A DNA stretch of 39,340 nucleotides from Priapulus caudatus (Eukaryota; Priapulida; Priapulimorpha; Priapulimorphida; Priapulidae): assembly GCF_000485595.1 (NCBI RefSeq), contig NW_014577462.1, forward strand, positions 1 to 39,340, read 5' to 3'. Position 1 is the first letter of the stretch. Every line of letters starts with the position of its first letter. A model generated the notes under the pieces. The model ran no database searches. It saw only the letters and a list, made by a program, of their open reading frames with translations, and was not told the DNA's origin. Of this stretch, positions 9,964 to 39,340 are shown one piece after another. The position numbers were made by a program, and so were the translations under genes.

Positions 9964-10567
9964 TGACTGTGCATCATACTAAAGATAAAAATGCAAGTGT
10001 ATGAAAACTATATACATGTACAACATAATTCCATCCATAGCTGAAAAAATCAAGCGAAAATTGTAACCATTTAAAAGGTCAATACGTGCAGTTTGTAAAA
10101 CAATGCAAGGAAACCAAACAAACTAATGTGGTCAGGTAAGTTTGAAAACCTAAAGCGGATATACCTGCTTCATGTATCCTCGTTAAGGCGACTACAAGCG
10201 ATCTGTTATGCAGCTATGTGCGTAAGAATAATTAACAGTTTAGTCCACAAAAATGTGTCCTCATGAGAGCCTAAACATCTGAGTATAACTATCTGCATAC
10301 ATCTGTTATAAAAATTCTTCGTTATTAGGTCTTTGAAGTACTATTACAGAAAATGAAAGTACACCCCTAGTTTAACTTGAGTTTTTAATCTGACAGGTCT
10401 CACTGACAAATATTTTGCTACCTACGTTAATTGGCTATCATAGACAGGTGCACAACTTTGGCTTCTGTCATAATAGACACTAACTATGTGAGAGAATATG
10501 AAACTCCTGACAATCATTACACAAGAAATACGTAGAGCCGATAAAACAAAGTGAAATTGTACCACAC
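9964..10567 (-). other. Probable proximal 3' UTR of the giant gene
   Basis: AT-rich sequence directly after the minus-strand stop codon at 10568-10570. No coding, RNA gene or repeat is recognised. Confidence 0.5.
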
Positions 10568-39303
<28,736 letters not shown>

Positions 39304-39315
39304 CTGTGGAGCGCG

Positions 39316-39340
39316 CAGAGAGAGAGAGAGAGAGAGAGAG
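39316..39340. repeat. (AG)n microsatellite at the w1 acceptor
   Basis: On the gene's strand this is (CT)n immediately upstream of GCGCGCTCCACAG, so the microsatellite serves as the pyrimidine tract of the first visible acceptor. It runs off the window. Confidence 0.85.

Overview
The window is animal nuclear DNA, most likely from a marine invertebrate. Introns are AT-rich and full of microsatellites, minisatellites and small DNA transposons, while exons are GC-rich with GT-AG (once GC-AG) borders. The species cannot be named from the sequence. Two genes converge, and neither has its 5' end inside the window.

Positions 1-7655, plus strand: after a fold-back repeat and about 2.4 kb without recognised coding, four exons (2990-3506, 4389-4657, 6212-6365, 6885-7607) encode most of a TOE1 orthologue, the CAF1-family 3' exonuclease that trims snRNA tails. 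The exon with the first catalytic Asp and Glu is not visible. A conserved stretch of exon 2 is spread over three reading frames, which looks like clustered sequence errors or real damage. The introns carry a 5-bp-TSD MITE, a pogo/Tigger-like fragment and a 22-bp minisatellite.

Positions 7656-10567: AT-rich space between the two stop codons, with one terminal-inverted-repeat element nested inside another, both with intact 5-bp target duplications.

Positions 10568-39303, minus strand: one very large gene. I placed 39 exons whose reading phases join without conflict. They give 3,239 residues and continue beyond the right edge. The product is a single-pass membrane protein. Its ectodomain of at least 2,800 residues is built from about 26 diverged copies of one module: a strand (YxLYVxG), a helix ending AWxxxNxG, strands ending in a PVTRIxYxVxVxG-like signature, then a linker often ending CxC. 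One copy carries an inserted LDL-receptor class A domain. After one transmembrane segment comes a 398-residue Gly/Ser/Tyr-rich tail with eleven 10-residue repeats. I could not assign it to a named family, and it is the best candidate for something undescribed.

Intron architecture tells a second story. In the C-terminal half a module is usually three exons with a phase-1 and a phase-2 intron at fixed places, while one 1.9-kb exon holds five and a half modules without introns. Several exon borders have been tandemly copied into the neighbouring intron, leaving decoy splice sites. One intron uses a GC donor, and a 15-nt phase-0 microexon is possible.
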